Positions 36,015 through 45,640 of a DNA stretch of 64,000 nt are shown here, piece by piece. The DNA is taken from positions 1 to 64,000 of the forward strand of contig NZ_FQVC01000005.1 in assembly GCF_900128975.1 (NCBI RefSeq). Direction: 5' to 3'. The stretch's first letter is position 1, and each line of letters starts with the position of its first letter. A program made the position numbers and the translations under genes. The stretch is from Devosia limi DSM 17137. Its GTDB lineage: Bacteria; Pseudomonadota; Alphaproteobacteria; Rhizobiales; Devosiaceae. The notes beneath the pieces are model-generated. The model saw only the letters and a list, made by a program, of their open reading frames with translations. It was not told where the DNA came from and searched no databases.

Positions 36015-37451
36015 CTATGCGATGGCGGCCTGTGCCGCGCTCACCACGCTATTGCGGCCGGCACTCTTGGCCCGGTACAGCGCCCCATCGGCCAGCCCCA
36101 GCATGAGGCTCAGCCCGTGATCGGGATCGCCATCGGGCGCCACCAGCATATGCGATACCCCCACACAGGTCGAAATCGGAAACGGCACCACCGCGCCTTC
36201 GCCCTGTGGTGCTGCCTCCACAGCCGCCCGTAGCCGCTCGGCCAGGGCCAGCGCCGATTCTGCCGACAGGTCCGCCACCACCACGGCGAATTCCTCGCCG
36301 CCGATCCGCGCCAGCCGTCCATGGGCGCCAAGTTCGCGGTCGAGTACCTTGGCCACCATGATCAGCACCTCGTCGCCCACCTGGTGGCCATGGCCGTCAT
36401 TGATCTGCTTGAAATTGTCGATGTCGAACATCAACAGGGTCACCGACCGACGGTGTCGCGCTGCCTTGGCGAGAATGGCGCGGCTGATCCGCATGAAGGC
36501 GCGCCGCGACAGCACCCCGGTCATCCCATCGTGGTTGACCGCCAGCGACAGCGACGCCAGCACTTCATTGCGGGCCGAATTGACACTGGCCACGGTCAGC
36601 GGCCCCAGCGCCATCAGCGCAATTCCCAACCGCGTCGAGGACGTCGAATTGATCGCGGCGAACGCCTCCACCTGTGGACCGACGGCGCCGGTGACCAGAA
36701 CCAGCAGAAAAGCGCTGACCGCCGCAGTGGCGGCCGCGGTGGTGAAACGCCCATAGGTCAGGGCGCACCAGAGCAGCGCCGGCACCGGATAGGCCAGCGC
36801 CCCTGGCCCGCCGATCAGGCCGCTGGCCATGCAGCTGAGCAGCAGCGCCAGCGCTGGCGCGGCGTGTTCCAGATCCGCCCGGCCAAACCCCAGTCGCGGC
36901 CATCTCCACGCGTCGCGCGGCGGAAAGGTCAGGATCATCGGCAGCACGACCAGGGTATTGACCAGTTCGCTGGTGAACCACAATTCCAGGCCATGGATGA
37001 AATCGGCGGCGAAGAGCTGCTTGCTCATCCAGCCACCGACCAGCGCCGCGGCAACCGCAGACGCCACGCAGACCGCAAACAGATACAGCACCGAGATCGG
37101 CCGGCGCAGTGCCCGGTGATCGGCTGCGAGGCGACGGAAACAGAGATAACCGGCAAGAACCCCCGCCAGATTGGCCGCCGTCAGCCACAGGGTGATGCCC
37201 AATCTGCCCCCCGTCACCAGATCGGCGGCGATATAGCCGGCAAAGGCGGCGCCCCACCCCCATGCCGAGGCGAATTCAGGCCGTCGCACCATCAGTCCCA
37301 GCAGGATCGCATTGGCCGGCCAGATTGCCGCCAGGTAACCAACCGGACGCGTCAGGATGCCGAACAGGCTGGCCAGGAACACGGTCGCTGCTATGACCAG
37401 CACGGTGCGCACCACCTGCTGGCCCATCATGACGCTGCGTTCATGTGCCAT
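36015..37451 (-). CDS. MASE1-domain diguanylate cyclase
   Basis: A 478-aa protein with about eight to nine transmembrane helices forming a MASE1 sensor domain (residues 8-300; PVGYLAAIWPANAILLGLMV is typical). A GGDEF domain follows (about 315-478) with GGEEF near residue 384 and FDIDNFKQINDGHGHQVGD. It should synthesise cyclic-di-GMP in response to an unknown membrane signal. ATG 37451 has GGAG upstream; the open frame extends 16 codons further. Inserted between heparinase and purH, genes usually adjacent in related genomes as far as I recall. Confidence 0.93.
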   Translation of the reverse strand: MAHERSVMMGQQVVRTVLVIAATVFLASLFGILTRPVGYLAAIWPANAILLGLMVRRPEFASAWGWGAAFAGYIAADLVTGGRLGITLWLTAANLAGVLAGYLCFRRLAADHRALRRPISVLYLFAVCVASAVAAALVGGWMSKQLFAADFIHGLELWFTSELVNTLVVLPMILTFPPRDAWRWPRLGFGRADLEHAAPALALLLSCMASGLIGGPGALAYPVPALLWCALTYGRFTTAAATAAVSAFLLVLVTGAVGPQVEAFAAINSTSSTRLGIALMALGPLTVASVNSARNEVLASLSLAVNHDGMTGVLSRRAFMRISRAILAKAARHRRSVTLLMFDIDNFKQINDGHGHQVGDEVLIMVAKVLDRELGAHGRLARIGGEEFAVVVADLSAESALALAERLRAAVEAAPQGEGAVVPFPISTCVGVSHMLVAPDGDPDHGLSLMLGLADGALYRAKSAGRNSVVSAAQAAIA

Positions 37452-37556
37452 CGAACAACTCCAGGCGCCTGCAATTTCAACCCTGTCATGGCACGGCAAT
37501 GTTTGACAGCGGGTAACTTTGTCGCCTTGGCCGGCAAACAGCGGAATAAAGCGGGC

Positions 37557-39197
37557 TCAGTGCTGCTCGAGCGTGAAGATCCAGGCGATTTCGGCCCCGG
37601 CGACCACATCGGCCTCCAGCACCAGCTGGTGGGTCTTGTGAAAGCCCACATAAGACGATTGTCGCACGCTGTCTTCCTCGTGCAGTTCGGCCCCCTCCCA
37701 GAGGAAACTCCACACCGCCCCATTGGGCAGCACCAGCCGCACGATGCCTTCGCCGCGATTGCGCCGCACCATCACGCCGGGCGCCAGGTGGAAGCGCAGG
37801 TCGAGATTGCCCGATGGCGTACCGGTGGCGATCATCCGGTCCTGCCCGACCAGCGTCGTGCCTTCCGACAGCAAGGTCAGCCGCCGCTCCAGTTCGACCC
37901 CGAAGCGCTTGGCATAGCCGGCGGTCTTGAGCGTCAGCAGGTGATCGGCCGCATCGAGCCGCAGCAATGGCGGCGTAGCCGACGACAGCAGCCGCCCGGC
38001 CAGCGGCCCCGACTGGCGCAGCGGATTGGCATCCTGCCCGTCGATCGTTGGGGCCGAATGGGCAATGCCCTGCCGGAACAGCGCCCGGCTTTCCGGCAGA
38101 TCGGCGGGCGCCGGTCCGCAGCTGCCCAGGATCAGTTCGGTGCCATGGCTGAACTCGAACGCCAGGGCGCTCGAATGCGCCTCGCCGGCAAATTCGGGCG
38201 GCGGCACCAGCCCGCTATCGGCGATGACCACGGCTTCGCCATTGCGGATGATGCCATAGCCACCCAATAGGCCGCTCTTGCGCCGCCGGCCCGAGCCATT
38301 GGCCTGCACCGCGATCAGCACGTCATGGGGCAGTTGCCCGCAGCCATTGAAATAGACCGGCTCGCCGCTGGACAGCGTCAGTGCATCCAGACTTTCATGC
38401 ATGCGTTCGACCTGCGCCGCCAGTTCCCCAACCGCTTCGCCCTTCTGCCCGCCCAGGGCGCGGCAGATGCTGGCCAGCTCGACCAGCAATTGCAGCTGCA
38501 GCTTGGGGCTGCGCGACAGATGCAGCCCATCGCTATCGAGCTGATTGGCCAAAAGGGCATTGAGTTGCCGCAGACGCCCCTCGACATCGGTCTTTTCGCC
38601 CTGGTCGCACAACTCGCCACCCACCAGCGCAATCGCCGCAAACAGCGCGTCGCTCGGCTCGCTCGCCAGCCGTCCCCGCACCTTCAGGCTCTGCAATTGC
38701 GTGCCCAGCGACCGCTGGATGGTCCGCGACTGCTCGGCATTGGCGCCATCGAGCAGCAGCGGCAGATGCCGCAGCCAGTTCAGCACCCGCTGCGCGCACA
38801 GCGCCGGCGCCCAGCTATCGCGCTCGAAATTGCCGTCGCGCCCGATCCAGTCCAGCACCAGCGTTCGGGCAAAGCGTCGCTCGCCGGGATCGCGCACATC
38901 GCGAAAATGGCGCAGCCAGGAAAATCCGTGCAGGTTCCATTCCCATTCGGCATGCTCGATCTCGAGGCTGAAGGGGGAGGCACCGCCGGTTTCCACCAGC
39001 TTGGACGACAGCAGGTACCGCCCCGCCATCATGTCGCGCACGGTCTCGCGGTCGGATGGGCGGAATTCCGGCAATTCGCCCGCAAAGGCATCGTCAGCCA
39101 GCCCGCGCCAGGTCCAGCGCAGCAGGCCCATGGTGAGAATGTAATCGGCAACGCCCAGCGCCAGGCGACGGGTTGCAAAACCAACCGGACCCACCAT
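37557..39197 (-). CDS. Heparinase II/III family protein
   Basis: A 546-aa polysaccharide-lyase-like protein with a helical N-terminal barrel (WEWNLHGFSWLRHFRD, WAPALCAQRVLNWLRHLPLLL) and a C-terminal beta-sandwich heparinase II/III domain (from about residue 290, with VYFNGCGQLPHD and later EFSHGTELILGSCGP). No signal peptide is obvious. Members conserved next to rsmB in Rhizobiales are thought to act on cell-envelope glycans; substrate unproven. It lies 107 bp downstream of rsmB's stop. Confidence 0.9.
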   Translation of the reverse strand: MVGPVGFATRRLALGVADYILTMGLLRWTWRGLADDAFAGELPEFRPSDRETVRDMMAGRYLLSSKLVETGGASPFSLEIEHAEWEWNLHGFSWLRHFRDVRDPGERRFARTLVLDWIGRDGNFERDSWAPALCAQRVLNWLRHLPLLLDGANAEQSRTIQRSLGTQLQSLKVRGRLASEPSDALFAAIALVGGELCDQGEKTDVEGRLRQLNALLANQLDSDGLHLSRSPKLQLQLLVELASICRALGGQKGEAVGELAAQVERMHESLDALTLSSGEPVYFNGCGQLPHDVLIAVQANGSGRRRKSGLLGGYGIIRNGEAVVIADSGLVPPPEFAGEAHSSALAFEFSHGTELILGSCGPAPADLPESRALFRQGIAHSAPTIDGQDANPLRQSGPLAGRLLSSATPPLLRLDAADHLLTLKTAGYAKRFGVELERRLTLLSEGTTLVGQDRMIATGTPSGNLDLRFHLAPGVMVRRNRGEGIVRLVLPNGAVWSFLWEGAELHEEDSVRQSSYVGFHKTHQLVLEADVVAGAEIAWIFTLEQH

Positions 39198-39304
39198 TAC
39201 TGTGCTCCCGTTCCGCCGTGCGGCGGAACCGGCAAATCTGCGCCTCTATTCGTCAACGAACCGTACTCGTTCTTTCTTTGGCGCCCCACCGCCATCCCAG
39301 GTTG

Positions 39305-40606
39305 TCAGCGACGGCGGAACCGCGCGACAAAGAACCCGTCCATTCCCCCCGCCTGACCACCGGGCGCCATGCCCGGATGCGTGCGCACCAGCCCCCGCTG
39401 GTCCACCGCCGATTCGAGTCCCGCCATTTCGTCTGCCGTCACTGGATAAAGCTCCAGTCCGGGCAGGCTGTCGAGGGCCCAGCTGACCTGTTCTTCGCCT
39501 TCGGCCGGCTCCAGCGAACAGACGCAGTAGATCAGGACTCCGCCCGCATCAAGGCACCGGAAGGCATTGGTCAGCAGCGCCCGCTGCAGCCGCACCCGGC
39601 CCTGCACATCCGCGACCGAACGGTGCCAGACCACCTCGGGATGCCGCCGGAAGGTGCCGGTGGCCGAACAGGGCGCATCGAGCAGCACCCCATCATAGAG
39701 CGAATTGGGCCCGAATGTGCCCGCGTCTGCGGTAATGGTCTCGGCATTATAGTCGAGCCGCGCCAGGTTTTCGCGCAACCGCTCCATCCGCCGGGCGTCG
39801 CTGTCCAGCGCCGTCACCGCATAACCGGCCTTGATCAATTGGGCAGTCTTGCCGCCGGGGGCCGCGCAGAGATCGAGCACGCGCGCGCCCTGCTCCAGCT
39901 TGAGCAGCCGCGCCGGAATGGCCGAGGCCGCATCCTGCACCCACCAGCGCCCCTCGGCATAGCCGGGCAGCGCCTCGACCGGGCGGTCGCGCATATCGAT
40001 ACGCACCGTATCGGCCATCACCGGCGTCGCCCCAAGCTCGGCGATCAGCTCGGCATCATTATCCTTGAGCGTCAGGTCAAGCGGCGCCCCGGCCAGCAGC
40101 GCCTCGGTAAAAGCCGGAATGGCCGCTTCGCCATAGGCATCCACCCAGGTGTCGCCAAAGGTATCGGGGATCAGCAGGTCGTCCGACAGCGTGCCGAACT
40201 TGGCAGAATTGGCCTGCGCCCGGCGCAGCACTGCATTCATCAGCCCGCTGAGATGGCGCGCCTTGGGATCGCGCTTGGTGGCTTCAACTGCCAGAAACAG
40301 CGCCGAATGCGCACCGAGATCGGGCAGGAAGACCAGCTGCGCCAGCGACAGCCGCAGCACCGCTTCAAAGGTGCCGGACTTGCCGGGCATGCCCTTGTCG
40401 AGCAGCGCATGAATGATGAAATTGATCTGGCCCTGGCGCCGCAGCGCCGTGGTGATCAGCCGGTTGGCCAGCGCACGGTCGCGCCCGTCGGCCAGCTCGG
40501 TTGGCCCGAGGGGAACGAAATTGTCGCCATTGAGAACGCTGCGAAGACGCTCAGCTGCGGCGAGACGGAGCGCGAGCCCCGCCGGTTCGCTTTTTTTGGA
40601 AGTCAC
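39305..40606 (-). CDS. rsmB: RsmB/NOP-family rRNA (cytosine-5) methyltransferase
   Basis: A 433-aa enzyme with an N-terminal NusB-like RNA-binding domain (about 1-140) and a C-terminal SAM-dependent methyltransferase. LDLCAAPGGKTAQL is the SAM-binding motif, LDAPCSATGTFRRHPEV holds one catalytic cysteine and YCVCSLEPAEGEEQV the other, as in m5C methyltransferases. The likely target is 16S rRNA C967. It starts 9 bp after the htpX stop, so the two form an operon. Confidence 0.95.
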   Translation of the reverse strand: MTSKKSEPAGLALRLAAAERLRSVLNGDNFVPLGPTELADGRDRALANRLITTALRRQGQINFIIHALLDKGMPGKSGTFEAVLRLSLAQLVFLPDLGAHSALFLAVEATKRDPKARHLSGLMNAVLRRAQANSAKFGTLSDDLLIPDTFGDTWVDAYGEAAIPAFTEALLAGAPLDLTLKDNDAELIAELGATPVMADTVRIDMRDRPVEALPGYAEGRWWVQDAASAIPARLLKLEQGARVLDLCAAPGGKTAQLIKAGYAVTALDSDARRMERLRENLARLDYNAETITADAGTFGPNSLYDGVLLDAPCSATGTFRRHPEVVWHRSVADVQGRVRLQRALLTNAFRCLDAGGVLIYCVCSLEPAEGEEQVSWALDSLPGLELYPVTADEMAGLESAVDQRGLVRTHPGMAPGGQAGGMDGFFVARFRRR

Positions 40607-40615
40607 TGCGCTTAA

Positions 40616-41599
40616 CTATCCCCATGGACCGCGTTGTCCGCCATCTTGGTCGGTTCGTCCGACAGACGGCACGCGCCAGCCGCCGCCATTGGCATTCCCG
40701 ACGCTGCTGGACGGCGGACGGGGGCTGGGCCTGCGGCCCTTATCGTCCACTCCCATCTCAGCCGCAAGCTTGCGCAGCGCATTAATCCGGTTGCCGGTAT
40801 CGGGGTGTGTGGAAAAGAGGTTGTCCATTCGCGCGCCCGAGAGCGGGTTGATGATGTACATATGGGCCATGGCCGGGTTGCGCTCGGCCGCCACGTTGAC
40901 CTGCCGCCCGGCCAGGCCCGCGATCTTTTGCAGCGCCGAGGCCAGCGCCAGCGGATCGCCCGAGATCTCGGCGCCATCCTTGTCGGCCTCGTATTCGCGC
41001 GTCCGGCTGACGCCCATCTGCACCAGCATGGCCGCCATCGGCGCCAGGAACACCATCAAGAGCGTGCCGACAAAACCCAGCGGATTGTCGCGATTATTGC
41101 CACCGCCAAAAAACAGCCCGAACTGCGCCAGCGCCGAAATCGCACCGGCAAAGGTGGCGGTAATGGTCATGGTCAGCGTATCGCGCGAGCGGATATGGGC
41201 CAGCTCATGGGCGACCACCGCCGCGACTTCCCGGGTTTCAAGATTTGCCAGCAGGCCGGTCGACACCGCCACGGCGGCATTCTGCGGATTGCGCCCGGTG
41301 GCAAAGGCATTGGGCTGGTCGGTATTGATCACATAGACCGCCGGCGTCGGGATCCCGGCCTTGCGCGACAGGATGTCGACCATGTCGTAGAGTTCGGGCA
41401 CCCGCGAGCGCTCCACCGGCTGCGCATTCTGCATGCGCAGCACCATCTTGTCGGAATTCCAGTAGCTGAACAGGTTCGTCACCAGCGCAAAGCCGAAGGC
41501 GAGCATCATGCCGCCGGTGCCGCCGATGAAATAACCCACGACCATGAACAGCGCGGTGAGCGCTGCCAACAGGACACCGGTGCGAAATGCGTTGAACAT
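40616..41599 (-). CDS. htpX: Zinc metalloprotease HtpX
   Basis: A 327-aa inner-membrane heat-shock metalloprotease of family M48 with two N-terminal transmembrane helices (about residues 5-45), H131-E132-x2-H135 in [13 protein letters not shown], further hydrophobic segments at 145-195, and the third-ligand region [13 protein letters not shown]. It degrades misfolded membrane proteins with FtsH. ATG 41599 gives the standard [11 protein letters not shown] start; 20 extra upstream codons are non-coding. The C-terminal Ser/Pro/Gly-rich tail is common in alphaproteobacterial homologues. Confidence 0.97.
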   Translation of the reverse strand: MFNAFRTGVLLAALTALFMVVGYFIGGTGGMMLAFGFALVTNLFSYWNSDKMVLRMQNAQPVERSRVPELYDMVDILSRKAGIPTPAVYVINTDQPNAFATGRNPQNAAVAVSTGLLANLETREVAAVVAHELAHIRSRDTLTMTITATFAGAISALAQFGLFFGGGNNRDNPLGFVGTLLMVFLAPMAAMLVQMGVSRTREYEADKDGAEISGDPLALASALQKIAGLAGRQVNVAAERNPAMAHMYIINPLSGARMDNLFSTHPDTGNRINALRKLAAEMGVDDKGRRPSPRPPSSSVGNANGGGWRVPSVGRTDQDGGQRGPWG

Positions 41600-41694
41600 G
41601 GGGCCTCGACAAAGTTGGTAACTGACCAAATATGTTGTGCAGGCATTGGTTGCATGCAAGTGCCATGACCAAACCGTAATCCAGGCAGGCCCAC

Positions 41695-41916
41695 ATGTCG
41701 CAAGAAATCCAGCAAGACCCTCCGGCTGACGCCGAAGACGCGCCCCGTCCCCCGCTCTCTCCCGCCGCCCAGCGGGCCCTCGCCGAGGCTGAGGCCCGCC
41801 GCCGCGAGATCGACGCCAGGATCGCCGCCGCCCCCAAGGAGCAGGGCGGCCGCGGCGGCCTCGAACCCGGCCGCTATGGCGACTGGGAGATCAAAGGCCT
41901 GACCAGCGATTTTTAG
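41695..41916 (+). CDS. Succinate dehydrogenase assembly factor 4-like protein (DUF1674)
   Basis: A 73-aa protein with a charged helical N-terminal half and the DUF1674 signature [18 protein letters not shown] ending SDF. This is the SDHAF4/Sdh8 family, which in mitochondria binds flavinylated SdhA and protects it before complex assembly. By homology it should serve the SdhA encoded at 3812-5626, about 36 kb away. It stands alone, divergent from htpX. Confidence 0.93.
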   Translation: MSQEIQQDPPADAEDAPRPPLSPAAQRALAEAEARRREIDARIAAAPKEQGGRGGLEPGRYGDWEIKGLTSDF

Positions 41917-42004
41917 CTGAATGCGCCACCAAACCGGTGCTGCCCACGGTTGCCTGACCCGTGGGCCACCCGCAGCACGCGCTAAATGCCTCGCCTCCCA
42001 CCGG

Positions 42005-42120
42005 GTCATCCCGGCGCAGGCCGGGATCCATTCTGAAGGTGATCAGCCCCCATCCCGTTCGCGACTACAGCACAGCATGGATTCCGGCCGGAGCCTGCCC
42101 TCGGGCGCAAGGCGACCCGT
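42005..42120. repeat. GTCATCCCGGCG-type element, partial
   Basis: ATCCCGGCGCAGGCCGGGAT forms a hairpin, followed after about 40 nt by a diverged second half around ATGGATTCCGGCCGGA. It occupies the gap after the SDHAF4-like gene (41917-42162). Confidence 0.65.
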
Positions 42121-42162
42121 GGGTCGGAATGTGACATCGCTTATTCAGCGTGCCGGGGCCCC

Positions 42163-42630
42163 CTAAGCCGTCCCCTCGGCATAGGCCGCGAGATTATCCA
42201 GTGACGACGCCAACCCCTCGGCATGGTCCGCCGCGCTGATGCCCGCCGGCACATTCTCGGCAATGATCGCCACCTCGGTGCCGTCACCCAGCGGCGTCAG
42301 CACCCAGCGCATGGTCATCGTCCCGGCAAATTGCGGATCGTCGGAGACAAAATCCACCGCCTGCACCACAAACCGGTCTGGCTCCAGCGTCACGAAGCGC
42401 GCTGCAACGATATCGGCATTGGCGCCGCTCTTGCCGGATATCCCCGCATCGTCATAGCGCAGGACCAGCCGGTAATGCCCACCCGGGCGGGGATCGAAAT
42501 CCACCATCTCGCCACTCATGCCGCTGGGCGGCAGCCAGCGTTCCAGCGCCGCAGCGGTGACAAAAGCCCGGTAGATCGCCGGTGGTGATGCCTTGATAAT
42601 GCGCGTGGCGCGGTCGGTCCGTCCTGCCAT
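42163..42630 (-). CDS. SRPBCC/AHSA1-domain protein
   Basis: A 155-aa START-like (Bet v1 fold) protein of the AHSA1 group. It opens with TRIIKASPPAIYRAFVTAAALERWLPP, has a central GGHYRLVLRY, and ends MRWVLTPLGDGTEVAI-[...]-GISAADHAEGLASSLDNLAAY, the usual C-terminal helix. It binds a hydrophobic ligand or partner; specific role unknown. ATG 42630 has AGGAGG upstream. It lies downstream of ccmG on the same strand but separated by 50 bp, probably a read-through neighbour. Confidence 0.88.
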   Translation of the reverse strand: MAGRTDRATRIIKASPPAIYRAFVTAAALERWLPPSGMSGEMVDFDPRPGGHYRLVLRYDDAGISGKSGANADIVAARFVTLEPDRFVVQAVDFVSDDPQFAGTMTMRWVLTPLGDGTEVAIIAENVPAGISAADHAEGLASSLDNLAAYAEGTA

Positions 42631-42680
42631 TTGGTCCTCCTGCCTTGGCGACCCAATACTATGGGACCCGGCCCCTTGCG

Positions 42681-43214
42681 CTAGGAACGGGCCTGTTCGA
42701 TTGCCGGCAGCAATTGGCTGCGCAGCGTATCGGGCGTCAGCGGCCCGACATGCTTGAAGGTGATAACCCCGTCGGCGTCGACCACGAAGGTCTCGGGCAC
42801 GCCATAGACACCCCAGTCGATCGACACCCGCCGGTCGCGGTCGCTGCCGACCGCCATATAGGGATTGCCGAGCTCTTCCAGAAACGCCCGGGCGTTTTCC
42901 GGCGCATCGGACTGGTTGATGCCGAACAGGCGCACGCCCCCCGTATCCTTGAGCGCCATCAGCAACGGATGTTCGTCCCGGCAGGGAATACACCAGCTGG
43001 CAAACACATTGACCACGGTGACGTCGCCCTTGAGGCTGGCCGTATCGAAACCGGGCACGCCCAGCCCCTCGACTTCAGCGAGGGAGAATTGCGGCGCCGG
43101 CTTGTCGATCAGCACGCTGCGCACCAGGCCCGGATCGCGGTCCATCGACAGCGCAAACACCGCCACCAGCGCCACCAGCAAGATCAGCGGCAGACCGAAC
43201 AGCACATAGCGCAT
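42681..43214 (-). CDS. ccmG: Cytochrome c biogenesis thioredoxin CcmG/DsbE
   Basis: A 177-aa membrane-anchored periplasmic thioredoxin with an N-terminal transmembrane helix (about 5-23), redox motif WCIPC (Cys75, Cys78), and the cis-Pro region YGVPETFVVD typical of CcmG. It keeps apocytochrome c heme-binding cysteines reduced for heme ligation. Its ATG overlaps the ccmD stop (TGATG). Confidence 0.96.
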   Translation of the reverse strand: MRYVLFGLPLILLVALVAVFALSMDRDPGLVRSVLIDKPAPQFSLAEVEGLGVPGFDTASLKGDVTVVNVFASWCIPCRDEHPLLMALKDTGGVRLFGINQSDAPENARAFLEELGNPYMAVGSDRDRRVSIDWGVYGVPETFVVDADGVITFKHVGPLTPDTLRSQLLPAIEQARS

Positions 43215-43387
43215 CAGGATTTGGCTCCGGCCGAGCGCCGGCGAATGCCCTGCGCTTCCAGCGCTGCCAGCCGCCTGGCGGTGCGGCGCGCATCCCCCAG
43301 CGTATAGGCGATCAGCCCGGCGATGGCAGCGGCAACCCCGAGATAGGCGCTGACGATGAAAATGGCATGCGGTCCCAGATCGATCAT
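43214..43387 (-). CDS. ccmD: Heme exporter accessory protein CcmD
   Basis: A 57-aa single-span membrane protein, MIDLGPHAIFIVSAYLGVAA, with a hydrophobic helix (about 8-30) followed by an Arg-rich cytoplasmic tail. This is the standard CcmD layout, which stabilises the CcmABC-CcmE complex during holo-CcmE release. ATG 43387 overlaps the ccmC stop (ATGA) and the stop overlaps ccmG. Confidence 0.93.
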   Translation of the reverse strand: MIDLGPHAIFIVSAYLGVAAAIAGLIAYTLGDARRTARRLAALEAQGIRRRSAGAKS

Positions 43388-44148
43388 GCCGACACTCCTG
43401 CCTGTACGGCCTGCCGCTCCAGCGCCATCAGCTTGCGGCGGCGCACCTCGGTATGCATGGCCTTGAGATGCAGGGTAAGAAACAGGAAGGTGAAGGCAAA
43501 GAACATCACGAAGAGCGGCGTCAGGATCGAGCCGGGCATGGTCGGGCCATCGGCGCGGAACACGCTGGCCGGCTGGTGCAAGGTGCTCCACCAATCCACC
43601 GAAAACTTGATAATGGGAATATTGACCGCGCCCACCAGCGTGAACACCGCAATCACCCGCGCCGCGCGCAGCTGATCGTCAAAGGCGCGCCACAGCGCGA
43701 TGATGCCGAGATAGATGAACAGCAGCACCAGCGTCGAGGTCATCCGCCCGTCCCATTCCCAGAACGTGCCCCAGGTCGGGCGCCCCCAGAGCGAGCCGGT
43801 GAACAGCGCCAGCACGGTAAAGGTCGCGCCCAGCGGCGCCGCGGCCTTCATCGACACATCCGCCATCGGATGGCGCCAGACCAGCGTGCCCAAAGCCGAA
43901 ACCGCCATCACCGCATAGACGAACTGGCTGAGCCAGGCGCTGGGGACATGCACATACATGATCCGCACCGTATCGCCCATCTGGTAGTCCTCGGGCGAGT
44001 TGAAGAAGGCAAACCACAGCCCGACCACGAAGAGCAGTGCGGTGATGATGGTCAGCGGCCACAACAGGCGCTGCGTCATCGCCACGAACTGGCCGGGATG
44101 GGCGATGCGGTTCCACCAGCTTTGCTTGGGTGCGGTCTCTATGGTCAT
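43384..44148 (-). CDS. ccmC: Heme transporter CcmC
   Basis: A 254-aa six-helix membrane protein that presents heme to CcmE. The WWD-type motif WGTFWEWDGRMTS is present and periplasmic histidines occur in VHVPSAWLS and TLHQPASVF. ATG 44148 chosen as the family-length start. Coupled to ccmD by a 4-bp overlap and 11 bp after ccmB. Confidence 0.96.
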   Translation of the reverse strand: MTIETAPKQSWWNRIAHPGQFVAMTQRLLWPLTIITALLFVVGLWFAFFNSPEDYQMGDTVRIMYVHVPSAWLSQFVYAVMAVSALGTLVWRHPMADVSMKAAAPLGATFTVLALFTGSLWGRPTWGTFWEWDGRMTSTLVLLFIYLGIIALWRAFDDQLRAARVIAVFTLVGAVNIPIIKFSVDWWSTLHQPASVFRADGPTMPGSILTPLFVMFFAFTFLFLTLHLKAMHTEVRRRKLMALERQAVQAGVSA

Positions 44149-44159
44149 GGCCCTTTGCT

Positions 44160-44825
44160 TTAGTCTTCGCCGGAGGTTATCGCAAACGCGGCGGCAAAGG
44201 GAGCCAAAGCCAGTGCCATGAGGCTCAATGCCGCAAGAAACAGCAGCGCGGGGCCCGATTGGTCCGGCCCCGGCCCGGTGGCAATCGCCCCGACGCCAAA
44301 GATCAATACCGGCACGCAGAGCGGCGCGATCAGCACCGGCGCAATCAGCCCGCCGCGCCGGATCGACACGGTTATTGCCGCCCCCACCGCCCCGAAGGCC
44401 GCCAGCGCCGGCGTGCCCACCAGCAGCGACAGCACCGTGCGCCCGAACGCCTCTAGATCCATGGCCAGCAGGACCGCCAGCATCGGACTGGCCACGATCA
44501 GCGGCAGCGCCGAGACCAGCCAATGGGCCATCACTTTTGCGGCAACAATGGCGGCAAATGGCAGATCCGCCTGCCGCAGCAGGATCAGCGTGCCGTCTTC
44601 ATTATCGGCCCGGAACAGCCGGTCGAGCCCCAGCAGCATCGCCAGAAACGCCGCGATCCACACCACGCCCGGCGCCAGCCGCGCCAGCAGCGCCTGGTCG
44701 GGCCCCACCGCGAACGGCACCACCACCCCGATGATGACGAAGAACAGCACCAGTGTCAGCACATCGCCGCCGCCGCGCAGCGCCAGATGCAGCTCGCGCC
44801 CGATCACCGCCAGGAAGCCCGTCAT
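44160..44825 (-). CDS. ccmB: Heme exporter permease CcmB
   Basis: A 221-aa membrane protein with six predicted helices and the CcmB start RELHLALRGGGDVLTLVLFF, plus LDRLFRADNEDGTLILLR and PLCVPVLIFGVGA. It is the permease partner of the ATPase CcmA in the CcmABCD complex. ATG overlaps the ccmA stop by 4 bp. Confidence 0.96.
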   Translation of the reverse strand: MTGFLAVIGRELHLALRGGGDVLTLVLFFVIIGVVVPFAVGPDQALLARLAPGVVWIAAFLAMLLGLDRLFRADNEDGTLILLRQADLPFAAIVAAKVMAHWLVSALPLIVASPMLAVLLAMDLEAFGRTVLSLLVGTPALAAFGAVGAAITVSIRRGGLIAPVLIAPLCVPVLIFGVGAIATGPGPDQSGPALLFLAALSLMALALAPFAAAFAITSGED

Positions 44826-45469
44826 CGCGCCCTGCCCATGGCCAGCGTTTGCATCCGCGTCAGGTCCGGCAGGGTGATCGGGTCATGCGTTGCCGCCACC
44901 ACCAGCCCGCCCCGGTCGAGATGCGCGTCGATCAACTCGGTCACGAGAGCATGACCCTCGACATCCAGTGCCGCCGTCGGCTCGTCCAGCAACCACAGCG
45001 GCCGCACGCTCACCAGCAGCCGCGCCAGCGCCAGCCGCCGTCCCTGCCCCGCCGAAAGATAGCCCGCGTCGAGCCCGGCAATATGGCCCAGCCCCACCCG
45101 ATCCAGCGCATCGGGCGCCGCCATGCCGGTCGGCCCGTTCAGCGCCGCCCAGAAATCGAGATTTTCCAGCACCGACAGCCGCGGCTTGAGCGCATTGCGA
45201 TGCCCGCAATAATGCAGCTGCGGCCCGGCATCCTCGTCGGTGCCCTCAAGCACCGATCCGCCCGCCAGCGGCGACACGATCCCGGCCAGCGTCAGCAGCA
45301 GCGTCGACTTGCCGGCGCCATTGGGCCCGCGCAGCAACAGGCACCTGCCCGAGGCCACCACGAAGTTCAGCGCTTCGGCCAGCACCACGCCACCACGCCC
45401 GCAGGCAAGCCCTTGCGCACGCAATACCATTTCGCCAAAGCTGGGGCCAAAGACTTGCCGTTCCGTCAT
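44822..45469 (-). CDS. ccmA: Heme exporter ATP-binding protein CcmA
   Basis: A 215-aa ABC ATPase with Walker A GPNGAGKST, signature LSAGQGRRLALAR and Walker B LWLLDEPTAALD. It powers release of holo-CcmE from CcmC. An internal start 13 codons later (MVLRAQGL) would give a more typical N-terminus but has no Shine-Dalgarno, so ATG 45469 is kept with some doubt. First gene of ccmABCDG, divergent from acnA. Confidence 0.95.
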   Translation of the reverse strand: MTERQVFGPSFGEMVLRAQGLACGRGGVVLAEALNFVVASGRCLLLRGPNGAGKSTLLLTLAGIVSPLAGGSVLEGTDEDAGPQLHYCGHRNALKPRLSVLENLDFWAALNGPTGMAAPDALDRVGLGHIAGLDAGYLSAGQGRRLALARLLVSVRPLWLLDEPTAALDVEGHALVTELIDAHLDRGGLVVAATHDPITLPDLTRMQTLAMGRAR

Positions 45470-45640
45470 GACCCCATCTCGTATTGAACCCAAGGTCGGA
45501 CTGGCAAGGGCAATCTTCTTTGTCTATAAGCCCTTCAGATTGGAGTCATTCCAGGAAAGGCAGCGCTGCTGCGCGGTTTTGCGGGCTTTTGCTCCGACCG
45601 GTGCGCCTGCCGCAACTCTAGATGACAGGGCGGAACACGC

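Noticed and set aside
36321..38270. A 649-codon plus-strand frame spanning the GGDEF and heparinase genes
   Set aside because: It crosses two well-supported minus-strand genes and is rich in His/Arg/Gln as expected from antisense reading.
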